A stretch of 13,191 bases of DNA from an uncultured Muribaculaceae bacterium (lineage in GTDB: Bacteria > Bacteroidota > Bacteroidia > Bacteroidales > Muribaculaceae), in the NCBI GenBank assembly GCA_905207535.1, contig CAJLLX010000050.1:1-13191 (forward strand), in the 5' to 3' direction. Under the pieces are notes generated by a model. That model was not told where the DNA came from. It worked only from the letters and a program-made list of their open reading frames with translations, and did no database searches. This document shows positions 1 through 7,807 of the stretch, piece by piece; positions within the stretch are counted from its first letter, which is position 1; every line of letters starts with the position of its first letter. A program made the position numbers and the translations under genes.

Positions 1-310
1 GGAGCTCCACCAACGTGGCGCGGATGGCGCGGAGGCGCTCCACGGCGCGTGCGCGGCGGCTCACATTGGAATGATTGTGGCGTATCTGCTCCTCGGCGGC
101 CTCGAGGCGCAGCCCCTTCTCCTTGACCAGATAGGCCACCATGCGCAGTTTGTCGATATCGGCCGGGGTGTAAAATCGTATCCCCTTATCGTTGCGCTTT
201 GGCTTGATGATGGTGAACTTATTTTCCCAAAATCGCAACGTCGATGCCGGGAGGCCGATGATCTCGGCCACCTCGCTGATTTTGTAATACTTTTTGTTGA
301 GATCTTCCAT
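1..310 (-). CDS. MerR-family transcriptional regulator (N-terminal part; 3' end lies outside the window)
   Basis: Reading leftward from the ATG at 308-310 gives 103 codons that run off the window edge. Residues 8-30 form a typical MerR winged-helix start: YYKISEVAEIIGL, then PASTLRFWENKF, where the second helix and its RFWE signature contact DNA. Residues 44-55 (IRFYTPADIDKL) form the wing and the third helix. Residues 57-103 are charged and helical, leading toward the dimerisation coiled coil. MerR proteins bind between or near promoter elements as dimers and respond to a signal through the C-terminal domain. That domain is not visible, so no ligand can be named. The gene is divergent from alaS across 158 bases, and a -7-like element lies upstream at 370-377. 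The family call is firm and the specific role is unknown. Confidence 0.9.
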   Translation of the reverse strand, partial: MEDLNKKYYKISEVAEIIGLPASTLRFWENKFTIIKPKRNDKGIRFYTPADIDKLRMVAYLVKEKGLRLEAAEEQIRHNHSNVSRRARAVERLRAIRATLVEL

Positions 311-366
311 GGGCAAGCGGGGATAAGAATCTTGTGGCGCAGTGGCCGGCAAGGGGAAAAGTATAT

Positions 367-397
367 TTGCAAAAGTAGTAAAAATTGAGTAATTTTG
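367..397 (+). promoter_or_regulatory. alaS promoter, Bacteroidota type
   Basis: TTG at 367-369 is followed by 20 bases and then TAATTTTG at 390-397, which matches TAnnTTTG. Transcription should begin a few bases later, near 402, giving a leader of about 65 bases before alaS. A second TAnnTTTG match (TATATTTG, 362-369) overlaps the -33 element but lacks a well-spaced TTG. Confidence 0.7.
370..377 (-). promoter_or_regulatory. Probable -7 element of the merR-type gene
   Basis: On the minus strand this reads TACTTTTG, a full match to the Bacteroidota -7 consensus TAnnTTTG, about 60 bases before the ATG at 310. I see no TTG at the usual distance upstream, so only half of the promoter is supported. 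It directly abuts the -33 TTG of the opposing alaS promoter. Confidence 0.5.
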
Positions 398-468
398 CGC
401 CTTGAATCGGGCAAAATCCGCGCCCGGAGTCAAAGATAAAACAAGGAAAATCAACCGCCATCATACAA

Positions 469-3102
469 ATGAGCAATAAACCTTTCACTGCCAAAGAGAT
501 CCGCGAATCTTTCAAGCAGTTTTTCGCAAGCAAGGGGCACAAGATCGTACCGTCGGCCCCGATGGTAATCAAGGACGATCCCACCCTGATGTTTACCAAC
601 GCCGGTATGAATCAGTTTAAGGACATCATACTCGGCAACAAGAGTCCGAAGTGGACCCGTGTCACCGACAGCCAGAAGTGCCTCCGCGTGAGCGGCAAGC
701 ACAACGACCTGGAGGAGGTGGGACACGACACCTACCACCACACCATGTTCGAGATGCTCGGCAACTGGTCGTTCGGCGACTACTTCAAGAAAGAAGCCAT
801 CGACTGGGCATGGGAATTTCTTGTAGACGTGCTCGGCCTTGACCCCGCGCACCTTTACGCCACCGTCTTCGAGGGATCGCCCTCCGAAGGTCTCGCGCGC
901 GACGACGAGGCTGCCTCCTACTGGGCCGCCCACCTGCCTGCCGACCATATCATCAACGGCAACAAGCACGACAACTTCTGGGAGATGGGCGATACAGGTC
1001 CCTGTGGCCCCTGCTCCGAGATACATATCGACCTTCGTCCCGAGGAGGAGCGCAAGGCAGTGCCCGGCGCCTCGCTGGTCAACAAAGACCATCCTCAGGT
1101 GATAGAGATCTGGAACCTGGTGTTCATGCAGTTCAACCGCAAGGCCGACCACACCCTGGAGCCTCTGCCCGCCAAGGTGATCGACACCGGCATGGGCTTC
1201 GAGCGCCTCTGCATGGCCCTGCAGGGTAAGACATCCAACTACGATACCGATGTGTTCACCCCCATGATCCACCGCATAGCCGAGCTTTCGGGCAAGCGCT
1301 ATGGCGAGGACCACAAGGTGGATGTGGCCATGCGCGTCATCGCCGACCATATCCGCACCATCGCCTTCTCCATCGCCGACTCGCAGCTCCCCGGCAACGC
1401 CAAGGCCGGCTACGTGATCCGCCGCATCCTGCGTCGCGCCGTGCGTTACGCCTACACCTTCCTGGAGCAGAAAGAGGCGTTCATGTACAAGCTTGTGGAC
1501 ACTCTCATCGAGAGCATGGGCGAGGCTTATCCCGAGCTGCCTCAGCAGCGCGAGCTGATAATGCGCGTGACCAAAGAGGAGGAGGATTCGTTCCTCCGCA
1601 CCCTCGAGAACGGCATCCGCATGCTTGAAGGCGCAATCGCAGCCGCCCGCAAGGAGGGCAAAACCGAGATCGACGGCACCCAGGCCTTCGTGCTCTATGA
1701 CACCTATGGCTTCCCCCTCGACCTCACCGAACTGATACTCAAGGAGAACGGTATGACCCTCGACCAGAATGGCTTCGACCGCGAGATGGAGGCACAGAAG
1801 ACCCGCGCCCGCAACGCCGCCGCCGTAGAGGCCACCGACTGGGTGACCGTGCGCGACGGAGAGCAGGAGTTTGTGGGCTACGACCTGGCCGAGACCACCG
1901 CTCACATACTGCGCTACCGCAAGGTAAAACAGAAAAACAAGGAATACTACCAGATAATCCTCGACCGCACCCCCTTCTACGCCGAAATGGGCGGTCAGGT
2001 AGGCGACACCGGCACACTTACCTCGGCCGACGGTGAGGTGATCGAAATCTTCGACACCAAGCGTGAAAACGGCATCGGGGTGCACCTCACCCACAAGCTC
2101 CCCGCCAATGTGGAGGGCGAATTTAAGGCCGCCATCAACAAGGAGGCCCGCCTGGCCACCTCGTGCAACCACACCGCCACCCACCTGCTGCATGAGGCGC
2201 TCCGCGAGGTGCTCGGCACGCATGTGGAGCAGAAAGGCTCGTTTGTATCGCCCGAGGTGCTGCGCTTCGACTTCTCCCACTTCCAGAAGGTTACCCCCGA
2301 GGAGCTGCGCCGCGTAGAGCATCTGGCCAATCAGAAGGTGCGCGAGGCTTACGCCCGCGACGAGCGCCGCAATGTGCCCATCGACGAGGCCCGCGCCATG
2401 GGAGCCATGGCCCTCTTCGGCGAGAAATACGGCGACGAGGTGCGTGTGATCCGCTACGGCGACTCCGTGGAGCTCTGCGGAGGCACCCACGTCGACAACA
2501 CCGGCAATATAGGTATGATCAAGATCCTGTCGGAGAGCAGCATTGCCGCCGGCATCCGCCGTATCGAGGCTATCACCGGCGCAAATGTGGAGAAAGCCAT
2601 AGATCAGATGACCGACACCATGCACGAGATCGGCTCGATGCTTCACAACGCTCCCGATCTGCTCGCAGCGCTCAAAAAGGAGATCGAGGAGAACGAGACC
2701 CTCCGCCGTCAGGCCGAGGAGCACTTCAAGGAGCGTGTGGCTCAGCTTACCGCCAAGATGCTCGACGAAGCCGTGGAGATCAACGGCGTGAAGGTTGTGA
2801 CCATGGCCGGCACTTACCTGCCCGACATGGTGAAGAATGTGGCCTTCGGCGTGCGCACCGCTTCGCCGGCCAACACCGCCTTCCTCGGCGCCACAAGCGA
2901 CATGAGCGGCAAGCCGCTGCTCACGGTGATGTTCACCAACGACCTCGTGGAGGCCGGACACAATGCCTCGAAGCTCGTGCGTGAGGCTGCCCGCTCCATC
3001 AAGGGCGGAGGCGGCGGTCAGCCGGGATTCGCTCAGGCCGGCGGCAAGGAGGCCGAAGGTCTCGGCGCTGCCCTCGACGTGATGCGCGCTTCGCTCAAGT
3101 GA
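469..3102 (+). CDS. alaS: Alanyl-tRNA synthetase
   Basis: This enzyme charges tRNA(Ala) with alanine in the cytoplasm and hydrolyses misacylated Ser- and Gly-tRNA(Ala). The 877 residues match the usual bacterial length (about 875). The N-terminal class II core begins with the standard TAKEIRESF and has MFTNAGMNQFKD, RVSGKHNDLEEVG and GMGFERL (about residues 243-249). The editing domain has the zinc ligands HTATH (H568, H572) and CGGTH (C670, H674). A glycine-rich GGGGGQPGFAQAGGKE segment marks the C-Ala domain, and the protein ends in a complete C terminus. The start at 469 gives the family's expected N terminus. Its own promoter is at 367-397. The gene is complete, with strongly GC-ending codons. 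A long stop-free frame on the opposite strand is a codon-bias artefact. Confidence 0.98.
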   Translation: MSNKPFTAKEIRESFKQFFASKGHKIVPSAPMVIKDDPTLMFTNAGMNQFKDIILGNKSPKWTRVTDSQKCLRVSGKHNDLEEVGHDTYHHTMFEMLGNWSFGDYFKKEAIDWAWEFLVDVLGLDPAHLYATVFEGSPSEGLARDDEAASYWAAHLPADHIINGNKHDNFWEMGDTGPCGPCSEIHIDLRPEEERKAVPGASLVNKDHPQVIEIWNLVFMQFNRKADHTLEPLPAKVIDTGMGFERLCMALQGKTSNYDTDVFTPMIHRIAELSGKRYGEDHKVDVAMRVIADHIRTIAFSIADSQLPGNAKAGYVIRRILRRAVRYAYTFLEQKEAFMYKLVDTLIESMGEAYPELPQQRELIMRVTKEEEDSFLRTLENGIRMLEGAIAAARKEGKTEIDGTQAFVLYDTYGFPLDLTELILKENGMTLDQNGFDREMEAQKTRARNAAAVEATDWVTVRDGEQEFVGYDLAETTAHILRYRKVKQKNKEYYQIILDRTPFYAEMGGQVGDTGTLTSADGEVIEIFDTKRENGIGVHLTHKLPANVEGEFKAAINKEARLATSCNHTATHLLHEALREVLGTHVEQKGSFVSPEVLRFDFSHFQKVTPEELRRVEHLANQKVREAYARDERRNVPIDEARAMGAMALFGEKYGDEVRVIRYGDSVELCGGTHVDNTGNIGMIKILSESSIAAGIRRIEAITGANVEKAIDQMTDTMHEIGSMLHNAPDLLAALKKEIEENETLRRQAEEHFKERVAQLTAKMLDEAVEINGVKVVTMAGTYLPDMVKNVAFGVRTASPANTAFLGATSDMSGKPLLTVMFTNDLVEAGHNASKLVREAARSIKGGGGGQPGFAQAGGKEAEGLGAALDVMRASLK

Positions 3103-3157
3103 GCTTCACTGCCGGTCAATCAATTGTTTAAGACGTAAAAACACATCAATACAAGAT

Positions 3158-4246
3158 ATGAAGAAAGCTTTGATCACCGGAGTTACCGGTCAGGACGGAT
3201 CGTTTCTCGCAGAATTTCTGCTGGAGAAGGGATATGACGTGCACGGCACTATCCGCCGCTCGTCGGTCGACTTTCGCGAGCGTATCGCCCACCTCGAGGG
3301 ACATCCGCGGTTTCATCTCCACTATGCCGACCTCAGCGACTCGATGAGCATGCTGCAGGTGGTGCAGAAGGTGCGCCCCGACGAGATCTACAACCTTGCG
3401 GCACAGAGCCATGTGCAGGTGTCGTTCGACTCGCCCGAGTTTACCGCCGACATTGATGCCACCGGTGTGCTCCGTGTGCTTGAAGCAGTGCGCCTGTGCG
3501 GCCTGGCTTCCACCTGCCGCATCTATCAGGCCTCTACCTCCGAGCTCTACGGCAAGGTGGAGCAGGTGCCCCAGAACGAGGAGACCCCCTTCCACCCCTA
3601 CAGCCCCTATGCCGTGGCCAAGCTCTACGGCTACTGGATCGTGAAGGAGTATCGCGAGGCCTACAACATGTTCTGCTGCTCGGGCATCCTTTTCAACCAC
3701 GAGAGCGAGCGCCGCGGCGAGACCTTCGTCACCCGCAAGATCACCCTTGCCGCCGCCCGTATAGCCCACGGCACTCAGGACAAGCTCTATCTGGGCAACC
3801 TCTCGTCGCTGCGCGACTGGGGCTACGCCCGCGACTATGTGGAGTGCATGTGGCTGATACTGCAGAACGATAAGCCCGAGGACTTTGTGATCGCCACCGG
3901 CGAGCAGCACTCGGTGCGCGAGTTCGCCACCTTAGCTTTCCACAATGTGGGCATTGAGCTCCGCTGGGAAGGCGAGGGGATCGACGAGAAGGGTATCGAC
4001 AAGGCCACCGGCCGCGTGCTGGTGGAGGTGTCGCCCGACTTCTACCGTCCCACCGATGTGGTGAACCTCTGGGGCGACCCCACCAAGGCCAAGACAAAGC
4101 TCGGATGGGATCCCGCCCGCACTCCCTTCGAGAAACTGGTGAAGATCATGACCGACGCCGATATGGAGAAGGTGGCTGTGGAGCGCGCCGGAGAGATAGT
4201 GCGCACCAATCTGGCCGAGTATCTCGAGCGCGGAGTGGTGAAATGA
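3158..4246 (+). CDS. gmd: GDP-mannose 4,6-dehydratase
   Basis: This enzyme dehydrates GDP-D-mannose to GDP-4-keto-6-deoxy-D-mannose, the first step to GDP-L-fucose. It is an extended short-chain dehydrogenase of 362 residues, a normal length. The NADP-binding Rossmann motif GVTGQDG lies at 8-14. YNLAAQSHVQVSF (78-90), the TSELYG catalytic strip (127-132) and the YxxxK pair Y151/K155 follow. LFNHESERRGETFVTRKIT (178-196) and the LRDWGYARDYVE segment (218-229) are typical of Gmd and not of related epimerases. It starts 55 bases after alaS, and I see no good promoter in that gap, so partial read-through from alaS is possible. The next gene, fcl, follows after 26 bases and completes the pathway. 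Confidence 0.97.
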   Translation: MKKALITGVTGQDGSFLAEFLLEKGYDVHGTIRRSSVDFRERIAHLEGHPRFHLHYADLSDSMSMLQVVQKVRPDEIYNLAAQSHVQVSFDSPEFTADIDATGVLRVLEAVRLCGLASTCRIYQASTSELYGKVEQVPQNEETPFHPYSPYAVAKLYGYWIVKEYREAYNMFCCSGILFNHESERRGETFVTRKITLAAARIAHGTQDKLYLGNLSSLRDWGYARDYVECMWLILQNDKPEDFVIATGEQHSVREFATLAFHNVGIELRWEGEGIDEKGIDKATGRVLVEVSPDFYRPTDVVNLWGDPTKAKTKLGWDPARTPFEKLVKIMTDADMEKVAVERAGEIVRTNLAEYLERGVVK

Positions 4247-4272
4247 TCCGATTCTTAAAAAGTTAAGAAGTT

Positions 4273-5217
4273 ATGATGGAGAAAAATGCTAAAATCTATG
4301 TAGCCGGCCATCGCGGCATGGTAGGCTCGGCCATCGTGCGCGAGCTGCAGCGTCAGGGCTACACCAATATAATTACTCGCACCCACCGCGAACTCGACCT
4401 CTGCCGTCAGGATCAGGTGGAGCGCTTTTTCGCCGAGGAAAAGCCTGAGTATGTCTTTCTTGCCGCTGCCAAGGTGGGCGGCATCGTGGCCAATGAGTCG
4501 GCGCTGGCCGATTTCATGTACGACAACATGATCCTGGAGATGAATGTCATCCACTCCGCCTGGCAGAACGGCTGCAAGAAGCTGGAGTTTCTCGGCTCGT
4601 CGTGCATCTACCCGCGCATGGCGCCGCAGCCTATGACCGAGAGCTGCCTTCTCACTTCTTCGCTCGAGAAGACCAACGAGGCATATGCCCTGGCCAAGAT
4701 TTCGGGCCTGAAATACTGCGAGTATCTCAACCGCCAGTACGGCACCGACTACATCAGCGTGATGCCCACCAATCTCTACGGACCCAACGACAACTACCAT
4801 CCCACCCACTCGCATGTGGTGCCGGCGCTCATCCGCCGCTTCCATGAGGCCAAGGTGCAGGGACTCGACGAGGTGGTATGCTGGGGCGACGGCAGCCCGC
4901 TGCGCGAGTTCCTTTATGTCGACGACCTGGCTAATCTGTGCGTGTTCCTGATGAACAACTATTCGGGCAACGAGACCGTCAACGCCGGCACCGGCAAGGA
5001 ACTGACAATCCGCGAGCTTACCGAGCTGGTGGCCAAGACTGTAGGCTACACCGGCCGCGTTGTGTGGGATACATCCAAACCCAACGGCACCCCGCGCAAA
5101 CTGCTCGATGTGAGCAAGAGCCGCGCACTGGGCTGGACCTACAGCACCGAGCTGGAGGAGGGTCTGCGTCTGAGCTACGAAGATTTCCTCAACAACCCTA
5201 TGCGTGCCGAGCGCTGA
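4273..5217 (+). CDS. fcl: GDP-L-fucose synthase (epimerase/reductase)
   Basis: This enzyme converts the Gmd product to GDP-L-fucose by C3/C5 epimerisation and NADPH reduction. The protein has 314 residues, normal for Fcl (also called WcaG). The nucleotide motif GHRGMVG lies at 12-18. The catalytic set aligns with the known E. coli enzyme at a two-residue offset: S109 and C111 in GSSCIYP, Y138 and K142 in YALAK, and H181 in HSHVVPA. NLYGPNDNYHP (167-177) is also characteristic. Tandem ATGs at 4273 and 4276 are both possible starts, and the upstream sequence is A-rich with no clear ribosome-binding site. It lies 26 bases after gmd. Its TGA is one base before the following lipoprotein gene, which suggests one transcript. 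Confidence 0.97.
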   Translation: MMEKNAKIYVAGHRGMVGSAIVRELQRQGYTNIITRTHRELDLCRQDQVERFFAEEKPEYVFLAAAKVGGIVANESALADFMYDNMILEMNVIHSAWQNGCKKLEFLGSSCIYPRMAPQPMTESCLLTSSLEKTNEAYALAKISGLKYCEYLNRQYGTDYISVMPTNLYGPNDNYHPTHSHVVPALIRRFHEAKVQGLDEVVCWGDGSPLREFLYVDDLANLCVFLMNNYSGNETVNAGTGKELTIRELTELVAKTVGYTGRVVWDTSKPNGTPRKLLDVSKSRALGWTYSTELEEGLRLSYEDFLNNPMRAER

Positions 5218-5218
5218 T

Positions 5219-6472
5219 ATGAACATCGTCTCTCCGTTGGCAAAATATTTCACTTCGATCAAGTCGGGGCGGTGGCTCCGGCTTATGTTGCTGCCGCTCA
5301 TTGCGGTGGCTCTGGCGGCGTGCGGCTTCGACGAGGAGGAGGAGCTCCCCGGCCCCGGGCCCGAACGCCCCAAACCCCGCGAAACCGTGGGCCGCGCCGT
5401 GCTGGTGTATATGGTGGCCAACAATTCGCTCGGCTCGTCGTATCTCGACGACGGTGAGCGCGGATTCGACACCGCCGACCTCCGCGAGATGCAGCTGGCG
5501 GCACGCCAGGGTGCACTCGGGAGCAACCGCCTGATTGTCTACCGGCACGCCTACCGCACTGATCCGGTGCTTCTGGAGGTTACGCCCGACTCGCTCCGCG
5601 AGATCAAGACGTACGACACCTCGGAGTATTCCGTGCAGGCTTCGCGCATGCGCCGGGTGATAGCCGATTTCAAGGCCGAGGCGCCGGCATGGCACTACGG
5701 CCTGGTGCTCTGGAGCCACGGCAGCGGATGGGAGCAGACCGGCATGGCTGAGGAGGAGGTGCGGCGCAGTCCGCTCCGCTCATTCGGGGCCGACGGCTCG
5801 CGTCAGATGAATGTCACCACCCTCGCGCGGGTGCTCGAGGGGGAGAAGTTTGACTACATTTATTTCGACTGCTGCCATATGGCCGGGGTGGAGGTGGCTT
5901 ACGAGCTGCGCCATGCCACGGACAAGATCGTGGGGAGTGTCACCGAGCTACCATTAGACGGGATGCCCTACGACCGCACCCTGCCGTATCTCATGACCGA
6001 CGGTGCCGACCTGGCGGGAGCCGCTGCGGCCACTTTCGGCTATTACGACTCGCTCACCGGAGCCGCACGCACCTGCACCATGTCGGTGACCGATACATCC
6101 AAGCTCGACGCGCTTGCCGAGGCGGTAGGGGAGCTCTACAGCCGACATCCGGCGCTCCCCGACGGGTATCAGCCGCAGAAATTTATTTACAGCAACTGCA
6201 CATATTTCGACCTCGACCACTATCTCGAAGCCCTCGCGGGGGAGGATGCGGAGCTGCTGCCGCTGCTCTATAAGGTCCGGGAGGCCATCGCCGATGCCGT
6301 GCTCTACAATGCTCATACGCCATATATCTGGGAATCGAGTAGTTTTGAGGTCGAAATCAAAAACTGTTGCGGCCTCTCGACGTTTATACTGAGAGATGCG
6401 TCGGCGGCTTCCACCAAGGGGTATTCCGACCTGCAGTGGTACCGCGATGTGGCCTCACGGCTCTTCGAATGA
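5219..6472 (+). CDS. Clostripain-family (peptidase C11) lipoprotein, probably surface-exposed
   Basis: A cysteine peptidase of the C11 family, related to clostripain and to the Parabacteroides enzyme PmC11, which cut after Arg or Lys. From the ATG at 5219 the protein has 417 residues. A basic n-region (K9, K15, R18, R21), a hydrophobic stretch and the lipobox ALAAC predict lipidation at C35. The mature start, C-G-F-D-E-E-E-E, has an acidic run, followed by a Pro-rich linker (to about 54). Family core: VLVYMVANNSL (61-71), the catalytic His in LWSHGSGW (H167), and the catalytic Cys in FDCCHM, most likely C219 by analogy with FDxC in relatives. An upstream ATG at 5204 would overlap fcl and lengthen the signal sequence without benefit. 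Coupling to fcl suggests a surface function, but the substrate is unknown. Confidence 0.9.
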   Translation: MNIVSPLAKYFTSIKSGRWLRLMLLPLIAVALAACGFDEEEELPGPGPERPKPRETVGRAVLVYMVANNSLGSSYLDDGERGFDTADLREMQLAARQGALGSNRLIVYRHAYRTDPVLLEVTPDSLREIKTYDTSEYSVQASRMRRVIADFKAEAPAWHYGLVLWSHGSGWEQTGMAEEEVRRSPLRSFGADGSRQMNVTTLARVLEGEKFDYIYFDCCHMAGVEVAYELRHATDKIVGSVTELPLDGMPYDRTLPYLMTDGADLAGAAAATFGYYDSLTGAARTCTMSVTDTSKLDALAEAVGELYSRHPALPDGYQPQKFIYSNCTYFDLDHYLEALAGEDAELLPLLYKVREAIADAVLYNAHTPYIWESSSFEVEIKNCCGLSTFILRDASAASTKGYSDLQWYRDVASRLFE

Positions 6473-6496
6473 CCCTTTCCGGGAGATTTAACAACG

Positions 6497-6521
6497 AAAA
6501 AGCCGCCTTTGTCAGGCGGCT
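6497..6521 (-). terminator. Intrinsic-terminator-like hairpin whose T tract is on the minus strand
   Basis: A perfect 7-bp stem, AGCCGCC (6501-6507) with GGCGGCT (6515-6521), has a 7-base loop. The run of five A at 6497-6501 makes a T tract only for minus-strand transcripts. On the plus strand the stem is followed by GATAATCAATA, a poor tail. It lies between the C11 gene and mscS. It may end antisense transcripts or act weakly for the fucose operon. Confidence 0.55.
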
Positions 6522-6559
6522 GATAATCAATATAATGTAACTTCGGCTCATTCTATCAG

Positions 6560-7735
6560 ATGATACCAAGCTGTTTTATCCTTTTACAATCACTGCTCCC
6601 CGGCACCGAAGCGCCGGCAGCTTCGCCCGCGGTAGAGAAGGCCGCCGGCGACCTTGCCGAACTCAAATCGCTCTCGCTGCAGGACCTCATCAACCGTCTG
6701 GCCGATTCGGCGGTCAATTTCGCTATCAATCTGGCCATCGCCATTGTGGTGTTCTACCTCGGGCGATTCATCATCCGCAAAATCTACAGTTTTGTCAAGG
6801 CGATATTCCTGTCCCGCGGCATCGATGCCTCGCTGAGCACCTTCGTGCTGAGTCTGATCAATATCGTGCTCTATTTCATACTGATAGTGACGGTGATCGG
6901 CATCCTGGGCATCGAGACTACCTCATTTTTAGCGCTTTTTGCCTCGGCCGGCGTTGCCATAGGTATGGCGCTGAGCGGTACATTGCAAAATTTTGCCGGA
7001 GGTGTGCTAATTCTGCTCCTTAAGCCGTATAAGATAGGTGATTACATCGAGGTGCAGGGCTATGCGGGCACGGTCAAGGAGATTCAGATCTTCTTCACCG
7101 TCATCACCACTCCCGACAACAAGTCGATCCTCATCCCCAACGGCGGCCTCTCCACCGGAAGCGTCAACAACTACAGCCGCGAGCCGCTCCGACGCATATC
7201 GTGGACTGTATCAATCTCTTACGGCGATGATGTGAACCTCGCCCGCAAGGCTATCCTCGACATGTTTGCCGCCGACAGCCGCGTGCTCCCCGTGCGCAAT
7301 GAGGGCGCGCCTGAGTTTTCGCAGGTGCATTCCGACGGCACTCAGTCAGGTCCCGAAGCCGCTGCGCAGCCTGAGGAGACCGACGAGCCTCAGACCGAGG
7401 GGGAAGCACCGGCCGCTGCACCGGAGCGACGCAGCTGGTGGCGCACTCTTTTCAGCCGCAATCGTCGCAACGGACATGTGGTGTCGCTGCTGCGCGAGCG
7501 CCGCGCTCAGCGCAAGGTAGAGGCCCCCAAGCCCGACTACTCGCCTTCAGTCTTTGTCAGCGAACTGGCCGCCTCGAGCGTCGACCTGCAGGTGCGTGCC
7601 TGGGTGAAGAGCGCCGACTACTGGCCGGTCTACTTCTATTACAACGAGAAGTTCTACAATGAGTTGCCGCTCCACGGCGTCAGCTTCCCCTTCCCGCAGC
7701 TCGACGTGCATCTGCCCGCCACCGAGCAGAAGTGA
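6560..7735 (+). CDS. mscS: MscS-family mechanosensitive channel with an insertion in the C-terminal domain
   Basis: An inner-membrane channel that opens under membrane tension to release solutes during hypo-osmotic shock. The protein has 391 residues, against about 280 for a minimal MscS. Likely membrane helices are at 50-74, 94-117 and 121-153. The third carries the Ala/Gly-rich gating pattern ASAGVAIGMALSGTLQNFAGG. The beta domain follows: KIGDYIEVQGYAGTVKEI (158-175) and LIPNGGLSTGSVNNYSR (191-207). The alpha/beta domain begins at SISYGDDVNLARKAI and resumes at VFVSELAASSVDLQVRAWVK (331-350), ending in the typical FPFPQLDVHL. Between about 246 and 326 sits an extra segment, first Pro/Glu/Ala-rich and then Trp/Arg-rich, that ordinary MscS lacks. 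No close promoter was found; the gap from the C11 gene is 87 bases. The symbol denotes the family only. Confidence 0.93.
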   Translation: MIPSCFILLQSLLPGTEAPAASPAVEKAAGDLAELKSLSLQDLINRLADSAVNFAINLAIAIVVFYLGRFIIRKIYSFVKAIFLSRGIDASLSTFVLSLINIVLYFILIVTVIGILGIETTSFLALFASAGVAIGMALSGTLQNFAGGVLILLLKPYKIGDYIEVQGYAGTVKEIQIFFTVITTPDNKSILIPNGGLSTGSVNNYSREPLRRISWTVSISYGDDVNLARKAILDMFAADSRVLPVRNEGAPEFSQVHSDGTQSGPEAAAQPEETDEPQTEGEAPAAAPERRSWWRTLFSRNRRNGHVVSLLRERRAQRKVEAPKPDYSPSVFVSELAASSVDLQVRAWVKSADYWPVYFYYNEKFYNELPLHGVSFPFPQLDVHLPATEQK

Positions 7736-7763
7736 CGCCCCGCTATCCCTCCGCTATTTCCCC

Positions 7764-7784
7764 GCTCCGCGCCCGTCGCGGAGC
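7764..7784 (+). terminator. Hairpin after mscS, possible weak terminator
   Basis: GCTCCGCG (7764-7771) pairs perfectly with CGCGGAGC (7777-7784) across a CCCGT loop. The following TTAATCCCTTAT is only partly T-rich. Its position 28 bases after the mscS stop suggests an end of transcription, but it lies just before the DUF3109 gene, so read-through is likely. Confidence 0.5.
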
Positions 7785-7807
7785 TTAATCCCTTATCCCA
7801 TAGAGCT

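Noticed and set aside
451..2961. An 836-codon open frame on the minus strand opposite alaS
   Set aside because: Its codons are the exact complement of alaS codons, so its stops would need TTA, CTA or TCA in alaS. These are rare in this GC-biased gene. The translation is His/Val/Gly-rich and resembles no family.
3146..3910. A 254-codon minus-strand open frame opposite gmd
   Set aside because: Composition is shadow-like (Val/Gly/His-rich), and gmd is certain on the plus strand.
5204..5218. An upstream ATG for the C11 lipoprotein
   Set aside because: It lies inside the end of fcl and adds five residues to a signal peptide that is already complete from 5219.
4255..5526. A 423-codon minus-strand open frame over fcl and the start of the C11 gene
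   Set aside because: It is the same codon-bias artefact; fcl has all catalytic residues on the plus strand.
6473..6559. A promoter for mscS (TAACTTCG at 6538-6545)
   Set aside because: It has one mismatch to TAnnTTTG, and the nearest TTG is 26 bases away, outside the usual spacing.
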